From UBA1738 sp045577675 (GTDB lineage: Bacteria; Bacillota; Clostridia; UBA1381), in NCBI GenBank assembly GCA_045577675.1, contig JAZNIV010000023.1:1-34311 (forward strand): a DNA stretch of 34,311 bases. Reading direction: 5' to 3'. The stretch's first letter is position 1; every line of letters starts with the position of its first letter. Positions 32,472-34,311 of this stretch are shown one piece after another. The notes under the pieces are model-generated. The model worked only from the letters and a program-made list of their open reading frames with translations, was not told the origin of the DNA and made no database searches. The position numbers were made by a program, and so were the translations under genes.

Positions 32472-32957
32472 ATGGCAAAGAAAAAACCTGTGGTGACCAA
32501 CGCAATGCGGCTTCTTAAGCAGGCAGAAATCCCTTTTGAAGCCATAGAATACGAGGCGGACGAGGTTGGCGACAATTTCGGTATGCAAATTGCAGCCCTG
32601 ACCAATATCCCATGCGAGCAGTCCTTTAAGACCTTAGTGGCAAAAGGCAGTGAAATAATGATAGTCTGCGTTCCGGTAGACTGCGAGGTTGACCTTAAAA
32701 AGCTTGCAAAGGCATCAGGCAGTAAAAGTGTCGAAATGATTCACGTAAAGGAGCTTTTGGCTCTTACCGGATATATAAGGGGTGGTGTTTCGCCGATTGG
32801 TATGAAGAAAAAATATGCAACTTATATCCACGAAAGCTGTCTTAAATTCGATAAGATGGCAGTTTCCGCAGGTGTTTGCGGTGTTACACTCCTTGTGTCA
32901 CCTGCTGACCTTGTAAAAATAACAGACGGCATAACCTGCGATATAACAAAAGATTAG
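32472..32957 (+). CDS. ybaK: YbaK/EbsC-type Cys-tRNA(Pro) deacylase
   Basis: 161 residues. The family edits mischarged Cys-tRNA(Pro). NAMRLLKQAEIPFEAIEYEA at the start, the FKTLVAKGS block with the catalytic-region lysine, and GGVSPIGMKKKYATYIHE near the end are characteristic. Substrate choice within the family (YbaK, ProX or similar) cannot be fixed from sequence alone. It has an AAAGGAAAAA ribosome site, lies 49 bases after mutS2 with no terminator in between, and is 14 bases before the DUF1015 gene. Confidence 0.9.
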   Translation: MAKKKPVVTNAMRLLKQAEIPFEAIEYEADEVGDNFGMQIAALTNIPCEQSFKTLVAKGSEIMIVCVPVDCEVDLKKLAKASGSKSVEMIHVKELLALTGYIRGGVSPIGMKKKYATYIHESCLKFDKMAVSAGVCGVTLLVSPADLVKITDGITCDITKD

Positions 32958-32971
32958 AAAGGAATAGTATT

Positions 32972-34150
32972 ATGAACACATTTAAAAAAGCAGATATTTT
33001 AATCCCAAGGGACGTTGACCACTCAAAATGGAGCGTGGTTGCGTGCGACCAGTACACCTCACAGCCGGAATACTGGAACGAGGTTTCAAGAATTGTCGGA
33101 GCTGCACCGTCTGCACTTAATATTGTTTTTCCTGAGTCATTTCTTGAGGAAGGCGACGGAAGAATTGAAAAAATTAACAAAAAAATGGCAGAGTACATAG
33201 AAGAAGGCATTTTTGAAGAATGCCTGAATAGTATGATTTACGTTGAACGCACCATGTCAAACGGCAAGGTAAGAAAGGGCATAATCGGTGCGGTTGACCT
33301 TGAAGATTACGACTTTTCAGTTGGCTCAAAAAGCAAAATTCGTGCAACCGAGGGTACAGTTTTAGAACGTATTCCGCCGAGAGTCAAAATCCGCGAAAAT
33401 GCACCTCTTGAGCTGCCGCATATTATGCTTTTGATTGATGACACCAATAAAACAGTTATTGAAAAATGTGAAAAGGGCGAAAAAATCTATGATTTTGACC
33501 TTATGCAAAACAGCGGTCACCTTTCAGGCTGGTTGCTTTCCGATAGTGAGGCGGAAAGAATTTTATTGGCGCTCTCACATCTTGACAAAAACGCAGCCGG
33601 AAATTTATTATTTGCTGTCGGCGACGGAAACCACTCCCTTGCAACAGCCAAAACCTGCTGGGAAAATTTGAAAAAGACTATTACTCCCGAGGAGCAGGAA
33701 AATCATCCGGCAAGATTCTGTCTTGTTGAAATTGAGAACATTCACGACGAAGCACTTGAGTTTGAGCCGATTCACAGAGTTGTATTTGATGTAAACCCCG
33801 AGGAGCTGATAGCAGAGTTTAAGGCATACTATCCCGAAACTCAAGAAATGGATAACGGCGGACAGCACATTATTTATACCTATGCCGGCAAAAAGGGTGA
33901 TTTATATGTGAAAAATCCGTCAAGCACCTTAGCTGTGGGAACACTTCAAGCCTTCCTCGACGAAAAGGGCTATAAGGTTGACTACATACATGGTGCTGAC
34001 GTTACCGAACAGCTTTCCTATAAGGAAGGAAATATCGGATTTTTACTTCCTGCAATGGAAAAAAGCGACCTGTTTAAGTCGGTAATCGCAGACGGAGCAC
34101 TGCCTCGAAAGACCTTCTCAATGGGCGAAGCAGAGGACAAACGTTTCTAG
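32972..34150 (+). CDS. DUF1015 family protein
   Basis: 392 residues, complete. It starts with the IPRDVDHSKWSVVACDQYTSQPEYW block (about 10-34) and contains the conserved GDGNHSLATAK segment (about 216-226), both strongly conserved in DUF1015. The biochemical role is unknown to me; members often lie near serine biosynthesis genes, which is not the case here. The ribosome site AGAAAGGA precedes the ATG. It ends the mutS2 operon, but I see no clear terminator after it. Confidence 0.9.
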   Translation: MNTFKKADILIPRDVDHSKWSVVACDQYTSQPEYWNEVSRIVGAAPSALNIVFPESFLEEGDGRIEKINKKMAEYIEEGIFEECLNSMIYVERTMSNGKVRKGIIGAVDLEDYDFSVGSKSKIRATEGTVLERIPPRVKIRENAPLELPHIMLLIDDTNKTVIEKCEKGEKIYDFDLMQNSGHLSGWLLSDSEAERILLALSHLDKNAAGNLLFAVGDGNHSLATAKTCWENLKKTITPEEQENHPARFCLVEIENIHDEALEFEPIHRVVFDVNPEELIAEFKAYYPETQEMDNGGQHIIYTYAGKKGDLYVKNPSSTLAVGTLQAFLDEKGYKVDYIHGADVTEQLSYKEGNIGFLLPAMEKSDLFKSVIADGALPRKTFSMGEAEDKRF

Positions 34151-34204
34151 CTTGAGGCAAAGAAAATTAAATGTTATGTTAAAATAGATATGTTACAATA
34201 AAAA

Positions 34205-34233
34205 AAGACAACAACCTAAAAAAGTGATATAAT
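34205..34233 (+). promoter_or_regulatory. Candidate promoter of the gene at the right edge
   Basis: TATAAT (34228-34233) preceded by TGA (extended -10), with AAGACA (34205-34210) 17 bases upstream. The -35 matches four of six positions. Confidence 0.55.
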
Positions 34234-34281
34234 AGTTTTCGACCAAAAAAACAAAAAATCACGAAAGAAGGTTGTTGCATA

Positions 34282-34311
34282 ATGAGTATAACATATACGA
34301 CGGCAAGACGC
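34282..34311 (+). CDS. Start of an unidentified gene at the right edge
   Basis: Ten codons are visible, MSITYTTARR, starting 49 bases after a TATAAT. AGAAGG lies 11 bases before the ATG. A 9-base inverted repeat (CAACAACCT at 34209-34217 and AGGTTGTTG at 34269-34277) surrounds the leader. An insertion-sequence end with a transposase gene is one possibility, but ten residues do not allow a call. Confidence 0.4.
   Translation, partial: MSITYTTARR

Overview
The window reads as a chromosomal segment of a low-to-mid GC Gram-positive anaerobe of class Clostridia (an Oscillospirales/Ruminococcaceae-like gut lineage is my best guess; the species cannot be fixed from sequence alone). Evidence is the Firmicute gene order gdpP-rplI-dnaB followed by tilS-ftsH, a complete V-type ATPase operon, MutS2, DUF1540, strong Shine-Dalgarno sites and sigma-A-type promoters with extended -10 boxes. 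No rRNA, tRNA, CRISPR array or complete insertion sequence was seen.

Layout. (1) 1-7082, minus strand: one operon, gdpP (c-di-AMP phosphodiesterase), rplI, dnaB, tilS, ftsH and the start of a DUF1858 gene that runs off the left edge. (2) 7352-9613, plus strand: luxS, an adenine-type phosphoribosyltransferase, MTA/SAH nucleosidase and a Nudix ADP-ribose pyrophosphatase, a compact SAH-recycling/AI-2 module ending in a bidirectional terminator. (3) 9679-17993, minus strand: a nine-gene V-type ATPase operon (H/G-type stalk, I, K, E, C, F, A, B, D) whose proteolipid carries the residues that bind sodium in Enterococcus hirae NtpK. (4) 18176-19675: an intact but apparently catalytically dead asparagine-synthetase-like gene. 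(5) 19743-21984, minus: an NhaC-type Na+/H+ antiporter and TspO. (6) 21985-22346: a 362-base intergenic region with an operator-like palindrome at the tspO leader and a promoter/terminator pair predicting a small RNA. (7) 22269-25824: an AT-richer BcgI-like restriction-modification cassette (small regulator, fused nuclease-methylase, specificity subunit) bounded by a 37-base inverted repeat, with twin palindromes on its promoter. (8) 25824-29885: greA, a degenerate galactokinase-like gene, a TIGR01212 radical-SAM gene, a small DUF1540 gene, an unknown membrane-anchored protein, a 33-residue membrane peptide gene and tadA. (9) 30038-34150, plus: mutS2, a YbaK-type deacylase and a DUF1015 gene. 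The right edge holds the start of an unidentified gene.

How the parts may work together: most of the window is housekeeping (replication, translation, proteolysis, tRNA modification). The V-ATPase and NhaC antiporter suggest a coupled Na+/H+ economy. The LuxS module turns S-adenosylhomocysteine into homocysteine, the AI-2 precursor and reusable adenine. The most unusual elements are the two intact pseudoenzyme-like genes, the restriction-modification cassette with its inverted-repeat borders and self-regulating promoter, and the predicted small RNA beside it.
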